Part shown: positions 22,553 to 32,938 of the stretch, piece after piece | Layout: each line of letters starts with the position of its first letter | How positions within the stretch are numbered: position 1 is the first letter of the stretch | From: Sphagnum compactum | Lineage: Eukaryota > Bryophyta > Sphagnopsida > Sphagnales | NCBI GenBank assembly: GCA_965153455.1 | Contig: OZ234502.1 | Coordinates: 62,001 to 126,000 of the forward strand | Direction: 5' to 3' | Length of the DNA stretch: 64,000 nucleotides | The notes under the pieces: generated by a model | What the model saw: the letters and a program-made list of their open reading frames with translations, nothing else | What the model was told of the DNA's origin: nothing | The model's database searches: none | Program-made: the position numbers and the translations under genes

Positions 22553-24281
22553 TGACGCGCTCCTTGGTCCCGGGGTGAACCCACTTGAGGGTTCACCAAT
22601 GTGAAGTTGCGGAAAGTTGGGACCGAAGGGCACGCTCCCGGCTTCCAACTCTAGAAAGGGGTAGAGGGTCGAGTTAGGAGCCCAGGGATTAGACTAGGAA
22701 GAGGGACTAACTTAGCTTGTGTGAATCTGCATCCAAAAACCAACTCAAAGAGGTTAGTTTAGCATTCGGGACACCCTTGGGTGTTGGGACAAGCCACGGG
22801 CACTTTGACTTACGCGCTCCTTGGTCCCGAGGTGAACCCACTTGAGGGTTCACCAATGTGAAGTTGCGGAAAGTGGGGACCGAAGGGCACGCTCCCGACT
22901 TCCAACTCTAGAAAGGGGTAGAGGGTCGAGTTGGAAGCCCCGGGATTAGACTAGGAAGATGGACTAGTAGATCAAGCACGAATCTGCATCCAAAACCAAC
23001 CACAAATGGGTTAGTTCACATTCGGGAACACCCTTGGGTGTTGGGACAAGCCACGGGCACTTTGGACTACTTGACTCACCACGGCCCGGACTTGGGGGAA
23101 GCCACCACCTTCCCCCTTATAGTTATCTTTGCAGCTCACCACGGAGGCTACATCCAAATGGCACATTTTGTTGGGACTCCCGAAATGGAGTCCCGAAACT
23201 GTCCCGGCGGGACTCCCGGGACTTTGAACGGTCATAGCTCCCGATTCCGAAGTCCGATCGCGACGAGGTCTAAACCAAAGTTGTAGCCCTCGTCGAGATC
23301 ATTCCAACGCCATGTCGCACTCCCTGAGGCGACGTCGGGAAAGGGTCGATTCCCGACTTTTAGTGGTCGGGAGTCAAACTGCCAGTTTGACTCCCGGCCC
23401 TTCTTTTGCCCATAACTTGGGCTACAGATGTCCAAATGGCCAATGCGAGGCCATTTTCGATATCTACGTTTCAAGACCTTTCCAATGACACCAAGAACAC
23501 CCCAATGCGAGGTGTTTTGGATCTTGCTGTCGAGCTCTGAACATTCGGGAGTCCCGGAGGACTCCAAACCTCCAACTTTTCCAAGTGTTGGGCTTCACCC
23601 GCACACTTGGACAAAGTGGGGTTGCGACATTGACACACAAGACTCACCACGGCCCGGACTCGGGGGAAGCCACCACCTTCCCCCATATAGTTATCTCTGC
23701 AGCTCACCACGGAGGCTACATCCAAATGGCACATTTTGTTGGGACTCCCGAAATGGAGTCCCGAAACTGTCCCGACGGGACTCCCAGAACTTTGAGCTGC
23801 CATAACTCCTGACTCCGGAGTTCGATCGCAACGAGGTCTAAACCAAAGTTGTAGCCCTAGTCGAGATCTTTCCAACGCCATGTCGCACTCCATCAGGAGA
23901 CGTCGGGAAAGGGTCGATGTCTGACTTTTAGTGGTCGGGAGTCAAATTGCCAGTTTGACTCCCGGCCCTTCTTTTGCCCATAACTTGGGCTGCAGATGTC
24001 CAAATGGCCAATGCGAGTCCATTTTCGATATCTACGTTTCAAGACCTTTCCAATGACACCAAGAACACCCCAATGCGAGGTGTTTTGGGCCTTGCTATCG
24101 AGCTCTAAACATTCGGGAGTCCCGGAGGGCTCCAAACCTTCAACTTTTCCAAGTGTTGGGCTTCACCCCCACACTTGGACAAAGTGGGGTTGCGACATTG
24201 GGCTTCACCCCCACACTTGGACAAAGTGGGGTTGCGACATTGGGCTTCACCCCCACACTTGGACAAAGTGGGGTTGCGACA
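22553..24281 (-). mobile_element. Rearranged solo-LTR array of the Gypsy family in Copia gag
   Basis: Three LTR pieces in the same orientation as the complete Gypsy element: a partial LTR (22553-22810), a near-complete LTR (22812-23629) and an LTR lacking its first ~265 bp (23641-24197), plus two extra copies of the terminal 42 bp. No internal Gypsy sequence remains. The 5-bp target duplication ATAGA lies at 22548-22552 and 24282-24286, so the array derives from one insertion event followed by LTR recombination. Removing the insert rejoins Copia gag in frame (MSI|NEYS). Confidence 0.9.
24156..24281. repeat. Three perfect tandem copies of the 42-bp LTR terminus
   Basis: The unit, beginning TTGGGCTTCACCCCCACACT and ending TTGCGACA, occurs at 24156-24197, 24198-24239 and 24240-24281. 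It is the outermost 42 bp of the LTR, including its TG...CA terminal bases. Confidence 0.92.
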
Positions 24282-24286
24282 ATAGA

Positions 24287-24667
24287 CATGTTCTTCTTCT
24301 CCACAGTGTGTAGCTCTTGCTTTAGCTACAGCTTCCTTGCCTTTGTATTTGTTTGGAACATCTGCACCAGGTTTTGCCATGCTTCTGCTGGAGTGTGAGC
24401 ATCCTGTATGTGCCCAATCATAGTGTCTGTAACACTGACAGACAACCAATACATGACCTTGCGTGCACCCTGGTTCCAATCCTTGAATGCCTTTCTCTCT
24501 ACTGCAGTGGCATTTTCCTTAGGCAGCTCTGGAGGGTCTTCATTCTCACCTTCCACATAGTCCCAAACTCCTTTTCCCATAAGGAAATTGGTCATCCTGA
24601 ACTTCCAAGCATGGAAGTTGTTCTTGTCAAGCTTCTCACTAACAATTTGATTGATGCCGTCTGACAT
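24287..24667 (-). pseudogene. Copia gag N-terminal part
   Basis: Starts MSDGINQIVSEKLDKNNFHA, with the tryptophan-containing WKFRMTNFLMGKGVWDYV and VMYWLSVSVTDTMI blocks typical of plant Copia gag (UBN2-like). A TAG interrupts RKL|LKQELHTVEKKNMS, a position usually held by Gln, so CAG to TAG is likely. The frame resumes after the nested Gypsy array at 22547. Confidence 0.87.
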
Positions 24668-24937
24668 CTTGTCCGAATAGCACATGAACGCCTGCTGACT
24701 CAAAACAGAGGTCGAGATGATGCAAAAACGCAGTTTCAGCCCCAAAATTTCGTACAGTCCATATAGCTTCCTCTTGGCGAAGACAGCTCCTCGATCCGAT
24801 GTCGTTTGCCGGTGCCTCCCGAAGAGCTCCGACACGGGTGTAGTGGCGAACACGAAGGGGGAAGAGATGATGACCTCTTGCTGTCGTATCCCTCCTTTGC
24901 TTCTTGTGCTTGCTGCTCAGCCCTTAGCCTGAACCTC

Positions 24938-24949
24938 GCTCTGATACCA
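24938..24949 (-). promoter_or_regulatory. Copia primer-binding site (initiator tRNA-Met)
   Basis: The - strand reads TGGTATCAGAGC, a perfect iMet primer site, immediately next to the LTR end (...CA at 24950 on the + strand complement). Confidence 0.9.
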
Positions 24950-25305
24950 TGAAAAAAGATTGGGGGAGGGAGAGAGCTTGAGCTCTTGCAAACACACTCT
25001 GGCTGCTGCTTCAGCATTTGCAGCTGCAGCACTAGCTTATGTTTGATGCTGCTGCTACTGGGTCAGGACATCTCCTGCAGCTGCAAGTACACACACCGAG
25101 CTTGTGATAGAAACTCCTTGACGACCACTAGTCCCTCCAAAAAAGCCGTGGCGAAGATCCGTCGCGCGCGCGTCAGTCGAAGTGAACGTAGAACGATCAC
25201 TAAGCGCGCCAAAATGTAGAACGGTCACTGAGCGCGCCAAAAATGTAGAACGGTCACTGAGGCCCATCATGAGTGTCAGCTCTAGTTGAGCTTGACATCT
25301 CAACA
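24950..25305 (-). repeat. Copia 5' LTR, 356 bp
   Basis: In element orientation it starts TGTTGAGATGTCAAGC and ends ...TTTTTTCA at the primer-binding site. Its outer (U3) half contains three tandem 28-29 bp units at 25188-25262 (core GTAGAACGGTCACTGAGCGC), which may act as an enhancer, as tandem U3 repeats do in some plant Copia elements. Beyond it the LRR coding sequence resumes directly. Confidence 0.85.
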
Positions 25306-27015
25306 GCCCTGCAAATTGTTCTCAGAGACGTTGAAGGTCTCAAGGTTGGTGAGACCGCCCAGAGTTCCTGGAATGGAACCGTTGAGCTTGTTATTTCCGA
25401 GATCCAAATTCTGCAACGGTGTCAAATTTCCTGAGCTCGAAGGGATGGTCCCTTGGAAAGCATTCTGTTGCAGAAAAAACTCGTCGAGCTGCTCTCCCTG
25501 TGAAACTTCCACTGGGATTTCTCCCATCCGATTGTTTCTGTCCGGACTAAGATAGGACAGCCTGCTGCAGTTTGCCAGGTCTGGAGGAATGCTGCCAGAA
25601 AGTTGGTTCCTGCCGACGTCAGGTTCTTCGAGGTCGGAGAGTGCACCGAGCTCGTTTGGGATCGACCCGTTAAGCTGATTGTTCCTTAGCAACGGAACTA
25701 CAAGATTGAAGTCCTTACTGATTGGCACGGGTATCTGGCCAGAAAGAAGATTGTTCGAGAGAGATAGAGAAGATAACTTTGAGAGGGCACCGGGATCTAT
25801 CGGAATGGTGCCGTTGAGGTCATTTCCGCTGACAGAGAAAGCTTCCAGGCCGGCAGCAGAAGTAGCAAATCCTACAGGAATTTCACCGATCGGCCGATCG
25901 GATAGTTGTTTGCAAGAGAGAAACTCTGCAGATTGTTGAGTGAGGTGTATGAAGAAGGAATGCTTCCTGTCAAATTTTGGTTGCTGAGATCCAGCGTTTG
26001 CAAACTTACGCAGTTTCCCAGCTTAACAGGGAGGTTTCCAGACGGTTGGTTCCCACTCAAGTCCAGAAATTGAAGATGCTGGAGAGACCCAAAAGATGAG
26101 GGGATGGTACCTCACAGTTGATTTCTTTGCAGATTCAGAACTTGCCGCTTGTAACAAAGAGAGAGATTTCCGGGAATCTGTCCGGTCAGATTTTTCAGAG
26201 CCCAGGACAAAACGTTCAATTTGGAAAGTCGTCCGAACTCCGCAGGAACGAATCCGGACAACTGGTTTCTGTCCGAGGAGACAGACGTCGGATTGACCGT
26301 ATCTCCGATGCCTGTGGGGATGGAACCTGAGAACTGATTGGAAGAGAGGGAGGAATCTGAAGAGTCGTGAGTTGTGTCAGGTTCCATGGAATAGATTGGT
26401 TGAGGCTGTTCCCATGCAGGTCCAGGATTTGCAACATCTTCAAACTGAAAATGGATGGAGGAATGCTACCAGAGAGAAGATTTTGCGAGAAATTCGAGTT
26501 CTCCACGTACACAATCTGGGTGCCGAATGTGGATGGAATGGGACCGGAGAAAGAGTTTCCACCCGTTGAAACTTCTAGTAAGGAAACCACGTTGCCGAGC
26601 TGCTCTGGCAGGGACCCATTGAGTTGATTGTTGTCCGGTTGCAAGATTTGAAACTCCGCAAGATTGTTGAAGTTCACTTTTATGGTACCTCAGAAACCGT
26701 TGCCTCCCGGGCCTAGGGTTTGAAGCTTACTGCAATTGCTGAGGTTTCATGGAATTGTGCCAGAGAGCTGATTCTGGTTCCACGTTAAGTCTTGAAGATT
26801 CGACGAGCCACTTAGCTCTGATGGCAACTCTCCGGTGAGGAAGTTTTGTTGGAGTGCTAGGGTTGTGAGAAGAGAACAATTTCCCACACCTGGTGGAATG
26901 GTACCTGTGACGAGATTCCTCGACAGATCGAGGATGCGAAGTCTTTTGAGATTACCGATAGAACAAACACTAGTAGTATTATCAGCACCCGGAGATTGCT
27001 GCTCGCCGCCTCCAT
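25306..27015 (-). pseudogene. LRR receptor-like gene fragment, disrupted by Copia
   Basis: Reads as about 17 plant-type leucine-rich repeats (consensus L..L.L..N.L.G.IP), for example NLKRLRILDLSRNLVTGTIP, NNQLNGSLPEQLGN, LDLGNNKLNGSIP. An ATG at 27015 opens a short hydrophobic signal-like segment (MEAASSNLRVLIILLVFVLS) in a different frame from the first LRR, so the N-terminal cap is probably deleted. Several in-frame stops (near 26747, 26690, 26110) and at least two frameshifts (about 26390, 25900) kill it. It ends at NNLQG where the Copia LTR begins; no membrane segment or kinase domain is present in the window. Intact relatives are plasma-membrane receptors or receptor kinases; which subfamily is unclear. 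Confidence 0.85.
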
Positions 27016-28774
27016 AGCAGCCAGACACTTTCAGCTCTTCTTTTGTTTCTCCCTTCTGATCTAGTGTGCGTTACCTCGGCCTGTCTGTGTTTGTCTTTCC
27101 TTGCCAGTTCCTGTTTGTGCAGCTTCTTCTCCTTCTACTCCTTTCTCGGGCTCCTCCTAGTGTAAATATGCTTGAAACCAGCTTCTGGCAAGTCCTGTAA
27201 ATCCTCCTTGCATCCTCGCTGATCGATGTTCGTCAGCTCGCTTGTCGATCGTCGACAACATGCTTCAAGATCATGTAATTTAAAATTAAGCGAATGCTCC
27301 TGCTGCAATCTCTGCTGCAATCATTCGTGAAGGTGATGAACTCGTGCAACTCAAAACTGGCGAACAATAAGTGTTCGCAGAGCTCTCCTATTGTAATTGC
27401 TTCTTGCAATTTGCACCTAGTGTCAAATCCTGCACTGGACTACTGACTGCTGCTGCAAACCTGTAGAGAGAAACAAAACATTCCAACGACAACCAGCTCC
27501 AAAGCAACTCCAACACAAATGGGTGGAGCTTAATCTGCGCGAGCAGCGTCAATGATTCCTTCTGGACGTATCAAACTCTGCAGGCGGTGTCAGGATCCGA
27601 CAACAGGAACTCCGGATTTGAGGATGACTGGCATTCTGCTTGCATATTCCCAGATTCATCCTTCCCTTTCTCCGGTCAAAATCTATGATCCGATGCACTA
27701 CTGTTCCGATGTGTGAACAAGATTCTGAGAAGAAGCATAATTTCCAGGTTCTCCTTTTACCCGAATCTCTCACGACCGGCAGCTGCAGAATTGATCGTGG
27801 ACAGTGCATTGTCCAACTACAAACATTGCTCAACAAACCAGGAAGTTTGTTTTTCCCTTCTGCAAGTACTTGCAACGAGCTTCCTCCTCCTCCTCTTCCT
27901 CTTCCGTAAACATATTCTCTTCATCATCACATGAATTCTCTAGCTAGTTTGCAACTACATTGTAGCTAGACGGCCGCACTTTCTCCTCTTCCCTTCTCTG
28001 GATCCAAAAAAAACCATAAATCTCAGACAGATTCAAACATTGAAAACAAACAAACTTCTCAGTGAAAGGAAGTGAACTTTTAGCACAACGATCTCCGGAT
28101 TCTCATGATAGGCCAAAGTGAGCAGCCCATCATAAAAGAAAAATATGCGTACTCTGAAACGCTCTTGCACACGACAGTTTCGGCAAAAACTTAGTAGCAC
28201 TAGATCACAGAAGCTCACCAAAAAGCTCACGAAAAAAACTAACCCGCTTCCCCTCCTCCTTGCACATGTCAAATGAAGGACAAAAAAAAAAACATTAACC
28301 TCCACTCCCTCCCACTCAACCTGGGGTCCTTACCTTCTTCCTGTTGGTCCATTGGCCTCTAGTACTCAAGCACCTATGCCTGTTTCATACACAATATCTG
28401 GTTTGAAATGGATTTGGTATGAAAATATGGTCAAGCCAACATTAATTAAAATGTCTGCCTAAGAGAACTTCACAACCCTATTAGGTAGATGGTAGTGATG
28501 ACATCGGGGGGGAAAAAAAAACACGAATTCCCTAAAGCCCATGAGTGTTTTGAAAATGACTACTTTCAACGATTATTATCGGCCCCTCGCCCATGTAATA
28601 AAAATCTTTTGAAATTAAAATTTTTTACTCTGATTTTCGAAATCCAAATAGAGGTACTTCCCCATTTTTCATTGGTTAGTAGGCCTTATGGTTGTCGGAA
28701 AAATTTGATGCATATTATTTGTGTCCTAAAATTTGTTAATTTTCTCAAAATTATACTAGTTTTTAAAAAATTTA
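27016..28774. other. Intergenic region upstream of the LRR fragment
   Basis: May include the old promoter and leader of the LRR gene. Open frames at 27549-27909 on both strands overlap, have no recognisable domain and are not called. From about 28190 the C-rich/A-rich repeat described next begins. Confidence 0.45.
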
Positions 28775-29560
28775 ATTTATTTTAGGTTAGTTTGGCTAAG
28801 TTTAAATTAACTTGGTTGGGTTAAATTTAATCAAGCAAATTTATGTTAGTTTAATTAAGTTTAGTTTATTTTAGCTAAGATAAAATGAATTACACCAACC
28901 CAAACCCCCCCATAATGAACTTGTAAAAAAAAATCAACCCCCTCCCCCTCCTGTGCCCCTTCAAGGTATTGAAAGGATAAAAACCCTGATCCCCCTCCCT
29001 ATTCAATCAAGAATGAAAAAAAAAGTTTTCTGAAAAAAACTAACCCCCCTTCCCCTCCTCTTTGCACATGTCCAATGAAGGAGAAAAAAAAAACCTTAAC
29101 CTTCGCCCCCTCCTCTTCAACAGTAAAAAAAATCAAAATAAATAAATAAAGGCGCACCCCCTCCCCTTGAACAATTCAAAAAAAAAATTAAAACAACTCA
29201 CCAAGCCCCCTTGAAAGTAAGGAAAAATTTAAAGTGCAATAGCTTATTAAGTAGATGGTGCTGATGACATCCGAAAAAAATAAATTAAAAAAACATTAAT
29301 GAATTCAAACCCATGAGTGCCTAGTATTTTTGGAAATAGCCACTTTCAACCAACCCCTCCCCCCATAATGAATTTGTAAAAAAAAAAAAAACCTTTCCCT
29401 TCCTCAGACATTCCACAATGAAAAAAAAAATTAAGAGAAAAAATAACCCCTTTCCCCTCCTCCTTCCACATTTCAAATGAAGGGAAAAAAAAAACCGACC
29501 CCCCTCCCCCTCCCCCTCCCCCTCAACAGTAAAAATAAAAAAAAATAAAAAAATCAAGGC
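28190..29560. repeat. Repeated CCCCTCC / poly-A block, about three units
   Basis: The phrase GAAAAAAACTAACC..CTTCCCCTCCTC..GCACATGTC.AATGAAGGA followed by an A-run recurs at about 28220, 29030 and 29430, each followed by a pyrimidine-rich run. At 28775-28880 a TTAGGTTAGTTTGGCTAAG segment occurs that reappears at 31722-31822. Polypyrimidine tracts (29495-29525) produce spurious frames. Confidence 0.6.
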
Positions 29561-29874
29561 GCACCCCCTCCCCCTAAACAATGAAGAAATATAAGTAAAT
29601 GATTCCCCTGGCCGTTTTCAACAGTAAAAAAAGTAATTTATGAAAGTTACAAGCAGTAAAAAAGTAACAAAAAGTAACAAACACTGAACCTTTAACAGTA
29701 AAAGGTAATTTCAAAAAGTTACAAATAGTAAAAAAAATAACAAACAGTGAAAAAAGTCAACAAAAGGGGCCTCAGCATTACACTAAAAGGCCTCAGCACC
29801 ACTGTGTATTTTTGGTGGTCAAAGGGCCTCAGGCCTCAGGCATCGCGAGTGTAATGCCCGGATCATATGTATAG
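29561..29874 (+). repeat. Dispersed repeat family, copy 1
   Basis: Starts GCGCACCCCCTCCCCCTAAA, continues ATTCCCCTGGCC, a run of AGTAACAAAAAGTAAC-type repeats, then GGTGGTCAAAGGGCCTCAGG and ends CGGATCATATGTATAGG. Two further copies lie at 31847-32171 and 32171-33173. Non-coding; the class is unknown. Confidence 0.7.
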
Positions 29875-30005
29875 GTTAACATAGAATACTCAATGGTGAG
29901 GTGCCTCAGATATGTCTGCAAATGGAGCAGTCTTTTGTTGTATCAACCTATTTGAATTTTTTTGTTGTGGTTACTGCTTTTCTTTCTCTGATTGGGAAAC
30001 CGGAG

Positions 30006-30463
30006 GCAAGAAAGGAAATCCTTTGATGCCAGGATGCGGCAACTACAACAAGAATTAGCAGTAGCGAAAGAATCAATTGCAGCAGTAGAGGCTGGGATGG
30101 TAGTAGCTCTGGCCTCAAAGAATGCTGAAATCAATAGCCTGTACAGTTCTGTCGAGAGTTTTAAGAGGCAAGCTTCTATGGCAGAAGGCAAGCTGGCGGC
30201 CTTGCAGGCTGGGCTTTGATGTCCATCCCCAAATTGCATCCTACTTGTCATATCATATCAAGAGTGCTATTGTCTCCCTTCTTGCGGTTATTCAGTGTTG
30301 CCTCATTGGGTTCCATATAGAATCTTTCAAGAAAGTCAGTGCATTGTCACTTCTTTGCAATTCCTTCAAGTTTTTTCTAGTTAATGAAAAAGGGGACCTT
30401 TTGTAGACCACTGTTGAGGCCATGAGCAAAAACCGAGACATGACAGAAACTAGGATGATCCAG
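30006..30463 (+). pseudogene. Golgin candidate 5/TMF-like gene fragment, two exons
   Basis: Exon A (about 30006-30207) encodes a coiled coil (MRQLQQELAVAKESIAAVEA, ASKNAEINSLYSSVESFKRQ, ASMAEGKLAALQ). Exon B (30407-30463) encodes EAMSKNRDMTETRMIQ, with acceptor TTTTGTAG and donor CAG|GTATAC. The pair matches the conserved C-terminal coiled coil of plant golgin candidate 5 (a TMF-family Golgi tether), where SLKRQAAMAEGNLASLQ is followed by MKNRELTETRMIQ. Exon A lacks a GT donor at the expected place (CAG|GCTGGG), so it is either a GC-AG intron or decayed. No further exons of this long gene are visible on either side, so it is a captured or left-over fragment within repeats. Confidence 0.65.
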
Positions 30464-31721
30464 GTATACTCCTGCCTTCGCACCTGGAAAATCTCATGAT
30501 GTTCATAATTACAAACGTGAACAAAATTCTCCCATAGAAATCATTCTCAATGGTCAATGCTACTCCTCATGTTAGATTTGAAGGGCATTTTGTGACATGC
30601 ACTGCGTAATGAGTTACCATCTTTGTTCCGAGGTCTCATGGAAGGGTTCGTGATGTGGAAGAGCAACAATTGAAGGCAACTGTAGCATTGATTGAGTTAA
30701 TTGTTTTTTACTAGCTATATGGCATTAAAGATTTTGATCACCGTGAATGATCACTCGTCCTTACGAGTCAATTGGCGTTAAAGAACTTGCAACTATCTTT
30801 GCTTTCAAAATTTGATGGTTCTTGCATTTTGTTTTCCTCCTTCCTTGCTTACATTTTCTTGTGTTTTTTATTCTAAACTCCAACTTACCCAATAAAAAAT
30901 GTAAGGATGGTTTTCAAAAGTTTATAAAATAAATTTTTCTTTCCAAGCTTGCATGTACTTGTTCACTATTATTCATTCAATGCCTCTTACAAAACCAAGA
31001 AAAGGATAGAAGAATAAAAGAAAATACATTAGCACAAATTGAAAAAAATAGGGAAAAAAAAAGGTTAAAAAAAACAAAGAAAAGAAGAGGTAAAATAAAG
31101 AAATATGGCCCCAAGAAAAAAACATCCAATAAGAAGAGGAAAATAAGAATATAAAAAATGAGAAAAAAAGGAAAACAAAAAATAAAGATTAGGGAAAAAG
31201 AGGGCAGGACGAAATTAAGGGGGATAAATGTTTTTAAAAAATCAAGAAAAAAGGAAAGACAAACAAGAAGAAAGAAAAAATGGAAAGTGGGGTAGCGAAT
31301 AATCCCCTAATAACCAAAAAAAAAACATTTTGCTTTGGAAGATTTACAAAACAAAACAAAAAAGATTTGCAAATTAAAAGTCCACTTGAAGAAAAATGTA
31401 TATATATCGTTGACCTTTCACAATTTATGGAAATATATATATATTATTTCAACACCTCTACCTTTACATTTTCCTAAAATAACCTTCACCTCTTGTGCAC
31501 CTCCTTTGAAGACCCCAAAAAAAAAATCTTTGCATACCTTCACTCCCTTCTAGTCAAATAGCCCAAACATTACAAACTTCCTCGTCGAAATTAAATCTTG
31601 CTTAAGGGGCCAATAGGATGGAGAGAAGAAAAAAATAAAAATAATTTACAACCTAACCCTAAACCCACCTTGAACAAGAATTTTTTTTTTTTTTCATAAG
31701 ATCCTTAAACCCCCCTTTTAT
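30464..31721. other. Intergenic, A-rich, no gene
   Basis: No supported coding sequence. 31000-31340 is a strongly A-rich, AAGAAA-type stretch on the + strand. I looked for further golgin exons and found none. Confidence 0.5.
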
Positions 31722-32171
31722 TTTAGGTTAATTTAACCAAGTTTAAATTAACTTAGTCGGATAGAATTTAATTAAATAAGTTTAACTAGGTTTAGTTTAT
31801 TTTAGTTCACATAAAATGAATTAAACCAACGCTAAAAAAAAATCAAGGCGGACGCCCTCCCCTTGAACAATGAATAAATATAATACAACAATTCCCCTGG
31901 CCTCTTTCAATAGTAAAAAGTAATTTATGAAAGTTACAAATAGTAAAAAAGTAACAAAAAGTAACAAACCTTGCCCCTTTCAGCAGTAAAAAATAACTTA
32001 CAAAACTTACGAGCAATAAAAAAAGTAACAAAAAATAACAAAAAGTGAAAAAGGTCAACAAATACAGCCCCACACTACGCTCAAACAGCCCCGCACTACA
32101 GTCTCTTTTTGGTGGTCAAACAACCCCCAGCCCCGCGCATTGCGAGCGTAGTGCGTAGATCATATGTATAG
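31722..32171 (+). repeat. Dispersed repeat family, copy 2
   Basis: Begins with the TTAGGTTAATTTAACCAAG segment shared with 28775 and from 31847 follows copy 1 closely (GACGCCCTCCCCTTGAACAA ... GGATCATATGTATAGG-like end GTAGATCATATGTATAGG). Copy 3 starts at once, so copies 2 and 3 are in tandem. Confidence 0.7.
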
Positions 32172-32237
32172 GCACACCCCTTCCTCCTGAACAATGAATA
32201 AAACTAATAAAACAATTCCCCTGGCCCTTCTCAACAA

Positions 32238-32938
32238 TCTTATATATAAAGTGCCTTATCTGTTCGTCGAGATCCTGAAAGTCGAGGTCTTGTCCGTCCA
32301 TCGAGGTCCTGAAACCCAGATCGGGACCCGCCTGTCCGTCCGTCTGGTCGAGGTCCTGTATCCCAGATCCCAAATTGTAAAAGTAAAATAACCACCCGAA
32401 AACCTGCCTGGCTCCTTTTTTCCGGGTTTTCGTGAAACCCGACAGTTCTGTGCACGAAAATCCGGCAGTTCTATGATTATGTGGATGAAATATTATACGT
32501 TTTTAGTTCCGTCCAATGAGCTCAGAGTTCTGGATGGGTGGTTATGAGGATGAGATATCATGTATTTGTAGTTCCGTCCAATTAGGAGGAATGATTTGTG
32601 GATGAAATATTAAAGATTTTGTAGTCTTGTCCACTTAGAGTTTTGGATGGATTGATTATGTGGATGAAATATTTATGTATTCATAAGTTCCGTCTAATGA
32701 TAAGTTTTGCATGGTGATTTATTTAGATGAAATATCATGCATTTGTAATTCCGTCCAATTAGGAGTTCTGGATGGATGATTATGCAAGTGAAAATATTAC
32801 ATATTTAGAGTTCCATCTAATTAGGAGTTCTGGATGGATGGATTCTTCTTGTGAGTATGGGGTTCTTTGGGGTCTCCTTTGGGCTCCCAGTTTTTTCCCA
32901 GTGCCATGTCGTGCCTTGCAGGCACGGGTTACCACTAG
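32238..32938 (+). mobile_element. Non-autonomous Helitron, 701 bp
   Basis: The 5' end is TCTTATATATAAAGTGCC. The 3' end has the hairpin GTGCC-TTGCA-GGCAC (32911-32925) nine bases before the terminal CTAG (32935-32938). The flanks are A on the left and T on the right, i.e. insertion between A and T without target duplication, as Helitrons do. Paralogous repeat copies at 29600 and 31910 act as near-empty sites. No Rep/helicase coding. It contains a GTCCGTC/GAGGTCCTG-rich 5' part shared with the other two Helitron-like elements here. Confidence 0.85.
32469..32845. repeat. About 62-bp tandem repeat inside the Helitron, six units
   Basis: The unit contains GTGGATGAAATATTA, TTTGTAGTTCCGTCCAATTA and GGAGTTCTGGATGGATG. 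Successive TTCCGTCC phrases are spaced about 65, 54, 62, 61 and 62 bp. Confidence 0.8.

Larger units (their letters stand above)
20384..25305 (-). mobile_element. Ty1/Copia retrotransposon, 3' part deleted, with nested Gypsy LTR array
   Basis: Oriented on the - strand: LTR 25305-24950, primer-binding site 24949-24938, gag from 24667, zinc knuckle, protease and integrase to about 20834. Reverse transcriptase, RNase H and the 3' LTR are absent, so the right-hand LTR is the only one found. Gag is split by the Gypsy LTR array (22553-24281). The 450 bp at 20384-20833 is of unclear origin and shows no Copia RT motif. Gene order protease-integrase before RT defines Copia. Confidence 0.88.

Noticed and set aside
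24156-24281. Regular direct repeats that could suggest a CRISPR-like array
   Set aside because: Units are contiguous with no spacers and equal the LTR end; the genome is eukaryotic.
27549-27909. Open frames of 89-108 codons on both strands upstream of the LRR fragment
   Set aside because: They overlap each other and neither shows a known domain or a plausible splice link to the LRR sequence.
29321-29581. 86-codon Phe/Gly/Glu-rich frame on the - strand
   Set aside because: Translation of a polypyrimidine/poly-A repeat block.
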